A stretch of DNA of 64,000 bases from positions 566,370-630,369 of the forward strand of contig CAJJDP010000012.1 in NCBI GenBank assembly GCA_905182995.1. The letters run 5' to 3'. Shown piece by piece: positions 37,192 to 48,578 of the stretch. Positions within the stretch are counted from its first letter, which is position 1; each line of letters begins with the position of its first letter. Source of the stretch: Paramecium octaurelia. Its lineage: Eukaryota; Ciliophora; Oligohymenophorea; Peniculida; Parameciidae. The notes under the pieces are model-generated. The model saw nothing but the letters and a program-made list of their open reading frames with translations. It did no database searches and had not been told where the DNA came from. The translations under genes were made by a program, and so were the position numbers.

Positions 37192-39946
37192 TCATTTTAA
37201 GGATTGCTTTTTTAACTAATTCACATTCATTACATATTATCCTGTATCAAATTTTCGTTTTAGACCACTATCAATCATATATCGAATATTCCCAAATATC
37301 TTTCTACCTGTCCATGGTCTATCATGTTTTCCAAAACACCAAGCTACTCCTGTATACCCATTTGCATCCCTTCCATCTAAATGGTATTTATCATTCAAAT
37401 AAACCAAAAATTCAAATGCTTACTATGGAGATTCTGTCCATTCTATTACCTTCTTACCCCAATACATTCTCATATACCCACTAATCTTACCTTTATGAAT
37501 AGCTTCAAGTTATGCGGAGTTCCAATATACATCATGCGTTTTTGCCTTTTCTAACTGATCCAATGTGTAAATATAATCCCTCTTATCTTTAGCGTGTTCT
37601 TAAAGTGTATTTTTAGCCCAATCAGGCAATCCTTCATATTTATCATACAAATCGTTGTAATAGCAGAAGTTCATTGATAATTCTCTTCTTACAATTAATT
37701 CTTCTAAAAATGACTCTCGACTTTCGGATGGTGGAAATTTCATAGCCTCTAAGTATATATGTAATGGAGAGATCATTCCAAAATGTAGATAGGGTGATAG
37801 ATTAGATGTTGCATTGAGTGATGGATCATTTCTGTTTTTAGCATAATTTTTTAATTTCTTATTCAAAAACTCTTCCAATCTCTTTTGTGCTTCTATTTCT
37901 CCTCCTTTAAATTGTTAAACAATCGAAACACTTTTATCAACTCCTAAATCGTCTATGACTTTTGAGATGTTGGAGATGTCATACTCTTGGAATGGTAATT
38001 TATCCATTTATTTGACTAATGTTTCCTCATTCAATTCTTTAGCAAAATATTTAGTAAGAGATTAGATTTTGGGTCTAATTGTCTTCGCTGCCCATTCCTC
38101 TTTTTAACTTGCTTATTCTACTGGCACCAAAACATCAGTTTCTACTTGTATAAATTAACAATCAATAGTGTCTGCTACCTTTTTTCTCCATTGTTTTTAG
38201 ATTCGAAGGTAGCCACAATCAACTATGAGTAATTTAGCATTTTGAGCAATGGAGATAGCCAATTCATCTGGAGATTGTTTGGCAACTCCAAATAGTATTT
38301 TTCTATCTGCAAGGCTAGTTTTTAATTATTACAATCCTTTATTTTTTTAAGACTAATTGAATACCCTCTAACATAAAGTGATAAGGTCTTTGATTGGCAG
38401 CAGGATATTTAGTTAGTCCAAAGAAACAGAATAAGGGTATTTATTCTTGATTAGCCTTTTAAATGGCCAATTCAAGAGCATGATTGTACTTGGTTCTCTA
38501 ACTGGCTTAGATCCAATAGGCTACATATTTGCCTTTGACATTGACTTTCTTGTCGTTCAAGTATTTAATGCGCTCTTTCATATAATANATCGAATATTCC
38601 CAAATATCTTTCTACCTGTCCATGGTCTATCATGTTTTCCAAAACACCAAGCTACTCCTGTATACCCATTTGCATCCCTTCCATCTAAATGGTATTTATC
38701 ATTCAAATAAACCAAAAATTCAAATGCTTACTATGGAGATTCTGTCCATTCTATTACCTTCTTACCCCAATACATTCTCATATACCCACTAATCTTACCT
38801 TTATGAATAGCTTCAAGTTATGCGGAGTTCCAATATACATCATGCGTTTTTGCCTTTTCTAACTGATCCAATGTGTAAATATAATCCCTCTTATCTTTAG
38901 CGTGTTCTTAAAGTGTATTTTTAGCCCAATCAGGCAATCCTTCATATTTATCATACAAATCGTTGTAATAGCAGAAGTTCATTGATAATTCTCTTCTTAC
39001 AATTAATTCTTCTAAAAATGACTCTCGACTTTCGGATGGTGGAAATTTCATAGCCTCTAAGTATATATGTAATGGAGAGATCATTCCAAAATGTAGATAG
39101 GGTGATAGATTAGATGTTGCATTGAGTGATGGATCATTTCTGTTTTTAGCATAATTTTTTAATTTCTTATTCAAAAACTCTTCCAATCTCTTTTGTGCTT
39201 CTATTTCTCCTCCTTTAAATTGTTAAACAATCGAAACACTTTTATCAACTCCTAAATCGTCTATGACTTTTGAGATGTTGGAGATGTCATACTCTTGGAA
39301 TGGTAATTTATCCATTTATTTGACTAATGTTTCCTCATTCAATTCTTTAGCAAAATATTTAGTAAGAGATTAGATTTTGGGTCTAATTGTCTTCGCTGCC
39401 CATTCCTCTTTTTAACTTGCTTATTCTACTGGCACCAAAACATCAGTTTCTACTTGTATAAATTAACAATCAATAGTGTCTGCTACCTTTTTTCTCCATT
39501 GTTTTTAGATTCGAAGGTAGCCACAATCAACTATGAGTAATTTAGCATTTTGAGCAATGGAGATAGCCAATTCATCTGGAGATTGTTTGGCAACTCCAAA
39601 TAGTATTTTTCTATCTGCAAGGCTAGTTTTTAATTATTACAATCCTTTATTTTTTTAAGACTAATTGAATACCCTCTAACATAAAGTGATAAGGTCTTTG
39701 ATTGGCAGCAGGATATTTAGTTAGTCCAAAGAAACAGAATAAGGGTATTTATTCTTGATTAGCCTTTTAAATGGCCAATTCAAGAGCATGATTGTACTTG
39801 GTTCTCTAACTGGCTTAGATCCAATAGGCTACATATTTGCCTTTGACATTGACTTTCTTGTCGTTCAAGTATTTAATGCGCTCTTTCATATAATAAGAAT
39901 ATTCTGATAAATTAATATGTTTAGTAATTAATTATTTTTCATTCAT
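37192..39946 (-). CDS. Class II CPD photolyase, split by an assembly duplication
   Basis: The gene starts at 39946 ([18 protein letters not shown]; an alternative is the Met of [14 protein letters not shown]) and ends at 37192. A 1307-bp block is repeated around the N at 38588. If the copy is collapsed, the exon sum is 1419 nt: a continuous frame of about 472 residues with one 28-nt intron. Class II marks are [58 protein letters not shown], and the FAD-site end [20 protein letters not shown] followed by [16 protein letters not shown]. It repairs UV cyclobutane dimers using blue light. Confidence 0.93.
37281..38587. repeat. 1307-bp block, copy 1 of second N-flanked duplication
   Basis: Repeated exactly, as far as I can read, at 38589-39895 (offset 1308), with a single N at 38588 between the copies. 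It contains most of the photolyase gene. Confidence 0.95.
38589..39895. repeat. 1307-bp block, copy 2 of second N-flanked duplication
   Basis: Second copy of 37281-38587, beginning right after the N. Collapsing it restores an intact photolyase, which argues that the duplication is an assembly artefact. Confidence 0.95.
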
Positions 39947-41901
39947 TTCATATTATTAATTAACATTCCAGCCTAATATGATACTTGCTAATTAGGGGAG
40001 GGCAGAAGTTGCATAGCCAAATCAAAGATTCCATACTTGGCACATTCCAATCTGAAAATGGTGGTGGCTTAGCATAATTTTGAGAGTATCTGAAGTGTTT
40101 AGATCAATGCTTCAGAGTTTTTGCCAGTGAAGTAACCCAGTAGTCGTTTGAGATCCAAGATGATTCTATTGCTCAGAATTTAGTCTACAAGATCATTCTT
40201 GCTATTGATCATCACTTATTTTTTATCATAATAAGATAGGCTTTTGATTTCCTGATCATTTAAGATTTTGGGATAGATTCTCAAATCACATATATATCCA
40301 ATAGGTTGATCGAGAGTACCACTATTTCCAATAAACTGGATATCAAATGATGTAACTACCTTATTCATTTGGCTTTCATAGGCACCATTCAAATAGAGAT
40401 ATGCTGATTCCTAATCGTTGTCAAATATAATCACAACATGATTCCAACCAGAAAAGTTCTTATCCGAACTCTTAGGTTCAAAGAACTTGTATCCATATCC
40501 ATCTTGACTGACATTGGTAACCCCCAATAATTGAGAATAAGCATCTGATATGATTAAGGATGAATAGCCATCACTAGAACCCAGAAGGGTACGAACTTAG
40601 TAATTGTTCTGAGCACCTCTGGCTTTACTAGTTTCTGGATTAAACATGACCATCCAAAATGAAACTGCAATCTATTTTTTGTTGATTTTCAATGGTTCTT
40701 CCAATTGAAGCACTTGATCTCTATCAAAGAAACAACCACAACCATCATAGAACAATCCTTAATCAATGGTTAATTTGGTTGGATCTCCATAGATCAACAC
40801 ATTATTAAGATTGCTATTGTCAAATAGATTGGTAGAATCAAATTTAATCCACAACAGAGTGTCATCAAATCCTTCTAAGAACATATTGACTGTTCTCAAG
40901 GCTTCTCTTTATTAGGTAAAACACTCAGGCATTCCAGCAATGTCCACTAACATTTAGACCACATCAAAGTCTCTTTTATTCTCTTTTATCGTTTACACTA
41001 ATGTTTATTTAATCTTGAAACTCAAGGTACAGAAAAATACATTTAGAGATGTCTCTTTCATTATCTCTTCAGATTATTAGTACTTGTAGGATGAAGGCAT
41101 TTAGCAAATATTACTGGGAATAAGTGATAAACCCAATTTTAATATTCTGCAAGTTTCCTGTGGAACTTACATGTATTTCATTTCAGGGGGAAGTTCAATT
41201 TGTTCCTTTTCCTGTCCTGATTTCTTTGTGATCTTTTTTTCAAACTTTTTCCTTTAATCATAAATTTCTCTTTCTTTCAAGGTTTTATCTCTTTGATCTT
41301 GGTAGTGCTAAAAACATTTCACAATCAATTGAACCAACTCTAATTCTGGATTCTTTATAAAGTCCAAATGAGCTATCATCATCACAATCAACAGAAAGAG
41401 AATTTCACTCGTTGGATTATATTGTGTAGACTCCAAAAATATCTCCTTTGCCAATTTCTTTATGTACTCCTTCAAACTTATGCAGTTAATGAGGAGTATC
41501 AAAGTGTAATCTTTAAGAGTCAAACAGGTTAACATTTCTAACATTTACTGTTGACAATCATTAAAGATGTATGGATAGTCCTCCAATATTTGAATCAATA
41601 AAATGGTGATACATTAGAGTGTTAATTCATGTTCGTCTGCAAAGAAGAAATGCAGATCTCTCTTCAACTTAAGCAATATGCATTTAGCCTTATGGATAAA
41701 TTAGGCCTTGTCAGGATTGGGCTTCTAACCCTTACCAATCAAGTTCAAAGTTTATTCGAGTCTTGTCACAAGCTAGTATTCCTAATCTGCCTTCTGGTTC
41801 ACTTTTTATCGCAAGTCTTTAAATTACTCTATGTATTCCCTCCATGGTTCATCTGATATCATTTCGTCTTCTTCTGTAGTTAGCTATTGATTATTCTTCA
41901 T
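39943..41901 (-). CDS. Concanavalin-like (LRBA/neurobeachin N-terminal type) protein without BEACH domain
   Basis: Intronless, 652 residues from MKNNQQLTTEEDEMI. The first 230 residues are helical and ARM-like (MLTCLTLKDYTLILLINCIS). A concanavalin A-like lectin fold follows at about 340-560: GLFYDGCGCFFDRDQVLQL, KKQIAVSFWMVMFNPE, GWNHVVIIFDNDQESAYLYL and IGYICDLRIYPKILNDQEI. A short ARM-like end finishes at INNMK. In LRBA and neurobeachin this pair precedes PH-BEACH-WD40, which is absent here. The stop TGA overlaps the photolyase ATG (ATGA). A role in vesicle traffic is inferred. Confidence 0.7.
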
Positions 41902-41987
41902 CTCCTTATTTTTAATCACAAAATTAGAAATCAATATAATTTTGGATCTTATACTTCATATATTTTTAACAAACATATATATGATCA

Positions 41988-44900
41988 TCACATTAGTCCA
42001 AATCCTTCGCTATTTTCAAGGGCAATGTTCAACTTCTCCATCATCTTGTTCAAACAATCATACTAAGGCAGCAAAAACACATTGAAACATGTATGTGCTG
42101 ATGGCAATTATTCAGTGTCTATCCTCTTAAAATATAATCTATACTTTCGCCATGCTTTTAAATAACAAACTTCAATGACTTTAATCCTCCCACTGGTACT
42201 CTATCTGATCCTGTGCAGAAGAACAAAAACCTCTTCTTCTATTACTCGTCCAAAGAATGTATATATGCCCAAAAAGTTCTGATATATTCAGAATTCTTAT
42301 CAAATCCATCATACTTTGTTGACTATTCCAGTTCGTACATGTTCAAATGTTTTTATCCCAATATCATAGTTTACAATTCAGCACCTGTCAACAACTTTAT
42401 ACCATTTCCATCCACCACTTTCCAAAATCCTGCATGAAATCTTTGGAACTCCTTTTGTATTGATTAGTTCAAGTAATATTCAGTGCATAATTTAATGTAC
42501 TACTCCTTATTCTTCTGTGTGACCATAATTTATGATCCATTTTACTATTTATCAATGTAAAATTTACTATCAATTCAACTTGCAAGGGCTATCCCCAATT
42601 ATCATATTCAGTAATTGAGAAATTGAATGCAAATGCCTACTCTATGTCATCCTTTTCATACTCACTCAATAGATTCAATGCCTTATATGTGTCCAAATCT
42701 AATTCCTTGAGATCCTCAAATTGCACTGTCTCATTCATCAACTTCTTGAACACCAACTATGGGAAACTTACATCCAGCAGAACTTAAATCTTTTATTATT
42801 ATTATACCTTAATTGTAAAGAGCCAATCCTAATAACATCCCAATTAATTCATACTTTATGGGCATCTCCATATGATGCTTATTGAACCACAGTACTGTAT
42901 TATTATTTCTTGTGACAAACATTGTAAATTAAACATCGAAAAGCTTCTGAGTCAATAAAGAGAAAAACTCCCTTGTCAAACCTCCTTAATCTATTCCTTA
43001 TTCTCCCTTGAATACTATCGATAATTTAGATTTTAGATTTATCCCTTTCCTAGACAACTACTCTAATGCGCTGTTCACAATATCATTTCTATCTATCAAC
43101 AATTTTAAGGAGGGTGCTAATCCCATCTATTGCCAAATAAAATCACCCTAGCTCCTTTGATTAACACTTGAATCCATTGTCAAAATTTGGTATTTAAATT
43201 CAATAGGAATAATCCATGGATATAGACAAAACGTAAAGTAATAACTCTCAAGGGATTTGTTATTCAAACAAGCAAATTATTTATATTCCAACAATTCTGC
43301 TCTTACTGGATATAGTTTAGAAACCTCCTTTACTATGAATTTCTCATTATTAATCCTTTTCAGTTTCTCATTAGATTTGTAAAATATTTGTAACAGTTCA
43401 AGTTGCTGCATCAAATAACGGATGTCAGCTTTAAGCAATAATTGTATTGGCTGGTTTTACTGATACTAAATAAACAATATCAAATTCCTAATTAAAGCTT
43501 CAATAATATTTTAAAATCGCTAATTTGGAAGATGAGTAAAATATTAGGATAATTGATTCTTACTCTATTTGTCCAAATTGAATACAAATTCTAAGAAGCT
43601 GTTTGACTTTTCTGGTATTATCTATGTAAAACAATCAAAATGTAGAATGATGAATATTGATCTTAATTTAAATGGACTGCTCTCTTTACTTCTATATAGA
43701 TTGGTGATCAAACCCTTCAAAATGTTGATGTTGATGACCTTATTTAATTCGTTTATGATAGTCGTATTCAATCTAGGATTGATATTGTGAGAAAGGATCG
43801 ACTCATAAGAACCATTAAAATCCTAAATAAAGGAGCCTCCAAAACTATTTGGATAATTTGAAACTTTGTTTATCTATTATATAATATCTTCATCTATTTC
43901 TTAAATAGGTTTCAATTCCTGATCAGTACTCCAACAAACTTCACTCCAATCTATGCTGTCTTCTTTGAAGGATTCAATAAGAAATTATTGCAAACTAGCC
44001 TTTTCAAATTGCAATTGATTAAAGACTGGATTGCTGTTACAATAATTTTTGTCACAATAAAATTTTCCGCATCCCTTATATGCTTTATTAAACACATATT
44101 TAAATTCTTCTAAACTAGCAGTCTAAAATATCACTTAGATGAATATACTTTCAAATCTAATAGTTCAAACTGCCACTTTCCATTTATTTGTATATCAATA
44201 ATTATCAAATCAGCCTTATAATACCCTACACTTTAGTTTTCATCCAATATCTAGCCATGGAATTTGCCATTATGTTATTCTAATTGTTTTATAGCTTAAT
44301 TAGCGGGAAAATGTTTATGCTTCCATAATCTAATGTTTTCGCAATTCAACTAAAACTCACTTTTCAATGCAGATTTTATCAACATTATCCATTATTTTAT
44401 CAAACATTTCTCATCTACTTAGATGATACCTCGAGTAGAATTTTAAATTTTCATATAAATCTCTTACTATTAAGTAATTAGAATAGTCTTACTCTCAGTA
44501 AATTGACATTTGTAATTGGTTAAGAATTTTCATCAAAAGTTATCTGTCTAAAAATTGTTAAATCAGATCCAAATTCTAAATGCCACATATTCATCAAATC
44601 GCTTCCAACCTATAATATATTTGTATGGTTTACTAGAACATAGTCTTCAGGGTCTAATTTTACTATTTTCTAATTAAAGGAGTGATTATTTGGATAATGG
44701 AATAAGAAAATTTCATCAGATTTTAAATCAGAATTAATAGGTCCAGGCTTGTAAATTAATATGTTTGCATACTTTTCGGCTACTTTAATTGATACTATAG
44801 TATTGGCCTTCATACTACCCTACATAGTGTTTCCATTAACGCACCCATGTCTTAGAAATTATGAATAATTCTAATGTCTTATTTGAAGCTTTTTCTAGAT

Positions 44901-45025
44901 TCTTGTATATTGATCAAGAAATGTATTACTTTGATCGTCCTTTAGTATAAATGAGTCTATTATTAATAAGAAATCAACATGTTGGGATTCTACATAAGAG
45001 ATAACAAATTTTGCAAGTTTTGCAT
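41988..45025 (-). CDS. HECT E3 ubiquitin ligase with DUSP and AZUL domains
   Basis: About 952 residues after introns of 28, 25, 26, 26, 25, 23 and 26 nt (exon sum divisible by three). The N-terminus has a DUSP-like domain at about 40-130 (TWVRQWKHYVGQYEG; RKPGPINSDLKSDEIF). At about 270-325 is an AZUL zinc finger like that of UBE3A (GCGKFYCDKNYCNSNPVF). The C-terminal HECT domain has GIDQGGLTREFFSLLTQKLF, YELIGMLLGLALYNQ, FLFFCTGSDRVPVGGL and the catalytic Cys at about 920 (LPSAHTCFNVFLLPQYDCLN), ending EGFGLM. DUSP domains are normally found in deubiquitinases, so the combination is unusual. It transfers ubiquitin to substrates by a Cys thioester. Confidence 0.88.
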
Positions 45026-45078
45026 TTTAAAAGAAATAAAAATGAATATTAATTATTATCTTCCAATATATATTGATT

Positions 45079-46124
45079 TCATTCACGAACTTCATTTTCT
45101 CTTATTTCATGTTTAAACGTAATCATTATTTTTTCAAGCGCCAATCTCAATTGAACATTAAATGTTTGATTTAAAAATGCAATCTCCTCACTCCTCCTGT
45201 TTATCTTCTTATTTTCATCATCTTTCAGTTCCTCTGATAAATGAGTAAATCGTCCAACTATTTCCTTCCTAATATCTAAGGGATAACATAATTCTGTACT
45301 TTGTATATTTTGAATAACTTTTACTTTATAATCATCTTGATTTTATTACTTCATTATTTCGTCTTATTCAACGTATTATTTTAAGCCATCTTAAATTTTT
45401 AAAAAGTATTTTTCTTTCTCTTCAGATAGAAATTTGAAATGACTTATTTCCTATTCCTAATAAACTATTAATATTATTCAATTTAATGTACTCGATTTTT
45501 ATTGAAGCGTTTCAAGTTAACCTTCCAAAATTTCAATTTTTTATTTATAAATCTTCAATTCCTCTTCAAATTTGTTCTTTTCATAAGCAACTTCTTCTAA
45601 TTCTTTCTTTCTTGAAAAATAAGAAGTCTAAAGTCTAAATAAAATTTACAAATATTTTCTATTTTTCATCATCTATGGCAGAATTTTAATTTTAAAGATA
45701 ATCCTTTTGAATCTCTAATTCTCTATTTTCATCAATTAATTTTTAATTCTGTTCTTTTAAATCCTTTATTATCTTTTCTTACTCTAATATTTATTTCTCG
45801 AATATCTTAAACTTATCCAATAACTTTATCGAACTGTTTTCCCTATTTTTTACGATCTCTTCTTGAGTTTTTTCTATGTTTAAACATTTTAATTACTATA
45901 TATCTCAAGGTTCTCAATTAATAATTAATAGTCTCTATCCTTATTATTGAGGTTTTTCTTTAATTACTAATTAGTCGATTCCAAGTCCTTTTTATTATTT
46001 CATATTATACTATCACTTTGCTGTTCAACTCTTCTATTTATTTTAATAAAGAATCATAATGAGTTTTACTCTATATGAAGTCAATTTCCCCTGAGTCTGA
46101 TGTTAGTAGATCTTTTTGATTCAT
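45079..46124 (-). CDS. Coiled-coil protein, unknown
   Basis: About 314 residues after introns of 29, 23, 22 and 27 nt. From residue 20 on it is nearly continuous coiled coil (SLLKQIEELNSK; LEQEKIIKDLKEQNQKLIDE; KIYKQKIEILEGQLETLQ), interrupted near IQSTELCYPLDIRKEIVGRF. No catalytic or membrane part. It ends 53 bases before the HECT gene on the same strand. Probably structural. Confidence 0.65.
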
Positions 46125-46628
46125 CACTATTTTTGTTATTTTATTTAATAATTGTCTTGTGAAGTGTTAATTAAGTAATGAAATTCTATAACATAAACTA
46201 AAATAAAGTCCATAATTTAAATTCAACAAAGAAGTGAGAAAAGTATATAATGAAATTTGTACTTTAAAGCATAATCTTAAGAAGTAATATGCTGTTTTAA
46301 TTGAAATTTATTATAATTCATATAGTCTTTTAATATTATTTTATCAAACTAATTTCTATTCTAATAAGTAATAATTATATATATAAATTTAATGAATAAG
46401 TTAGTCATTTGTTACTTAACTTATTATTTATTCACATTTTATACTACATTTATTAGTTACTTTTAGGATAAACACTCAGGTAGAATAACAATAATGAAGA
46501 GTATTTTCTATATAATACTCACCCTTTCAATAGTGAATCTAATAATAGGTATAACAGTATCAGTTAGACATAATATATCCTTATATCATCATATTGATGG
46601 AATTAAATATATTATAAAAATATTAATT
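46125..46628. other. AT-rich divergent intergenic region
   Basis: About 500 bases between divergent starts (coiled-coil gene and phosphatase). No coding frame or RNA gene seen; it presumably holds both promoters. Confidence 0.55.
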
Positions 46629-47962
46629 ATGAATTAGTTAAAAGCAATTTAAAGTTCTGTTGATACACAAAGAAGAAGAAACTCGTCCTTCAAACAAGAA
46701 AAATCTTATTTTGAATAAGCTAAGAGAAGAAAAAGTGTATATATGGACCAATTGGATGATTACAGTTAAAATTAAATCTTAAAAAATTACAAAAGTTTCT
46801 TGCCTTAAATAAAATAGGATCAAGTAAACTCTGATGGATAAGATATTTAAATTATACTGAACCATTTCAAATTGTATTAGTAATAAAATGTAAAACCAAT
46901 CAACTGGAATATATTTTTTGCTTAAATTTGGGATTTCATTCAAAAAAATGGCGATATTTACGATCTATATCAGGAACTCTTTAAGAAAGTGTTCTTTTTA
47001 CAATTTCAATAATTGTAAAAATAATTATTTGAAATCTGTTACTTTGAAAAAATTATAATATCTTTAGGCTACGAAATGCAATAGGATCAATTATTCAACC
47101 AATTTTTTTGTTAATTCGTTTAGAATTATTAATCTTGCTTGTAAGAATTGTTTTCAAAAGGCAAATTTAATAAAAAGCAAATATAAGATGCTTAATAATA
47201 AATTCAAATGAACAATACAATTGATTATGCCAGTATAGAAGACCTATATGAAAGATTTCAACAAGGAAATAATACAATCTGGATGATACATAGAAAATGT
47301 AAATAAAATTAATAATATAAACTAAATTTTAAAATCATTAGAAGACATTTTGCATTGTGGTTACACGAAACCAGAAACTTAGAAATTATAAAGCTATTAC
47401 CAAAACAATTACTTACTGCTTCTCATCCATTTATAAATGCAAAGTTAAACTAACCAATCCTAATTGTTGATTTAGATGAAACTTTAGTGCATTTTGAATA
47501 GGGATCCAACAGACTTATGATTAGAAATGGATCAATTCAATTTTTATAATAAATGCATAAATATTACTATATAATAATTTGGACTGCCTCTTTACCCAGA
47601 TATGCTAAATGGGCTCTAAAGAAGATTGATCAACAAATTCAGTAATAAGTATATTATTTATTAGTTAGTATATTGATTTGTTACTAACTCGAGAATATTG
47701 TATACCTCATGAGAAAGGATTCTATTAAAAGATGCTTTCCATGTTGGGATAAGAATTAAGTACTCTTCTAATAGTTGAGAATGACTTTAGAAGTGTGATT
47801 GATTCTGAAAAGGACTACCTGCATTTAATTGATTCTTATTTGGGTTAGGAGGATACTGTATTATTTGAACTAAGTAATCGTTTGACCGACGCATACAAAT
47901 ATTATTAAGAAGGATTTAGTTTTTAAAGAGCTGTGAAGATGACTTAAATGAAATAGGATTGA
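46629..47962 (+). CDS. FCP1/SCP-like (NIF) HAD phosphatase
   Basis: About 437 residues with one 20-nt intron. The N-terminal 250 residues are Gln/Lys-rich with helical segments. The catalytic domain starts at LIVDLDETLVHFEQ, the DxDxT/V nucleophile signature, and continues with IIIWTASLPRYAKWALKKID and the motif around GFYQKMLSMLGQELSTLLIV ENDFRS, read across two lines. The domain is shorter than in SCP1 and lacks a BRCT, so it is SCP/Dullard-type. It would dephosphorylate Ser/Thr in proteins such as the RNA polymerase II tail. Confidence 0.8.
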
Positions 47963-47994
47963 TATATATATATATATTTATGAAATAACAATGT

Positions 47995-48415
47995 TCACAC
48001 CTATTACTTTTATAGTTTCTGAGTTATTATTTGCCATTTATCATTACCTAACTTTTAAGTTCTTTGTATGATAGTTTCATAGAGTTATTAATTCTTATTA
48101 TAATGATAATACAATGCGTATAATCCATTCACAGAGATAATTCGAACAGCTCTATTAGTTAAAAATATTGATATGTAGGAAATGCCTAATTGTAATGCAA
48201 TGAAGAAGGCAATTGTATGAGGCTAGAATTTTAAATTTGAAAAATACTATGTTTTTCAAAGTAATAGCATCAATTAAGATTGGCATTATGTAATTCCTTA
48301 TCAATTTTTCTGGAAGGCTGGCCAACTCTGTTAATTGCTTCATTTTACTTGAGAATACTTAATCAGCCTTTTTGATTAAATTAAGATTACCTATTCTTTG
48401 TTTTGTAAAACCCAT
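47995..48415 (-). CDS. Small membrane protein, unknown
   Basis: About 131 residues with one 25-nt intron. It starts MGFTKQRIGNLNLIKKADQV and has one or two hydrophobic stretches after the intron (PHTIAFFIALQLGISYISIF), then a Tyr/Gln-rich tail. The stop is 32 bp from that of the convergent phosphatase gene. A small mitochondrial or ER membrane protein is possible; family not recognised. Confidence 0.5.
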
Positions 48416-48578
48416 TACAACGCAAATCTATAAATCTAAACTCCAATTGTAAATAGAAGCAGAGCATTAAAGATTTGTGATTATAGGTTGATTTCAAAAA
48501 ACTCACTAAATAAGATATGTAAGGTTAGAGTGCCATAAATAATATGCACGAGCATCTTTTAATTTTAATAATATTTTT

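Noticed and set aside
37918..38360. Frameshift in photolyase at the run of seven A/T near 38345
   Set aside because: A 28-nt GT-AG intron covering the run restores a normal class II photolyase sequence, so no sequencing error is needed.
38589..39895. A genuine tandem duplication of the photolyase gene
   Set aside because: Copies appear identical, are separated by a lone N, and collapsing them gives an exact frame; a real tandem copy would have its own start and stop.
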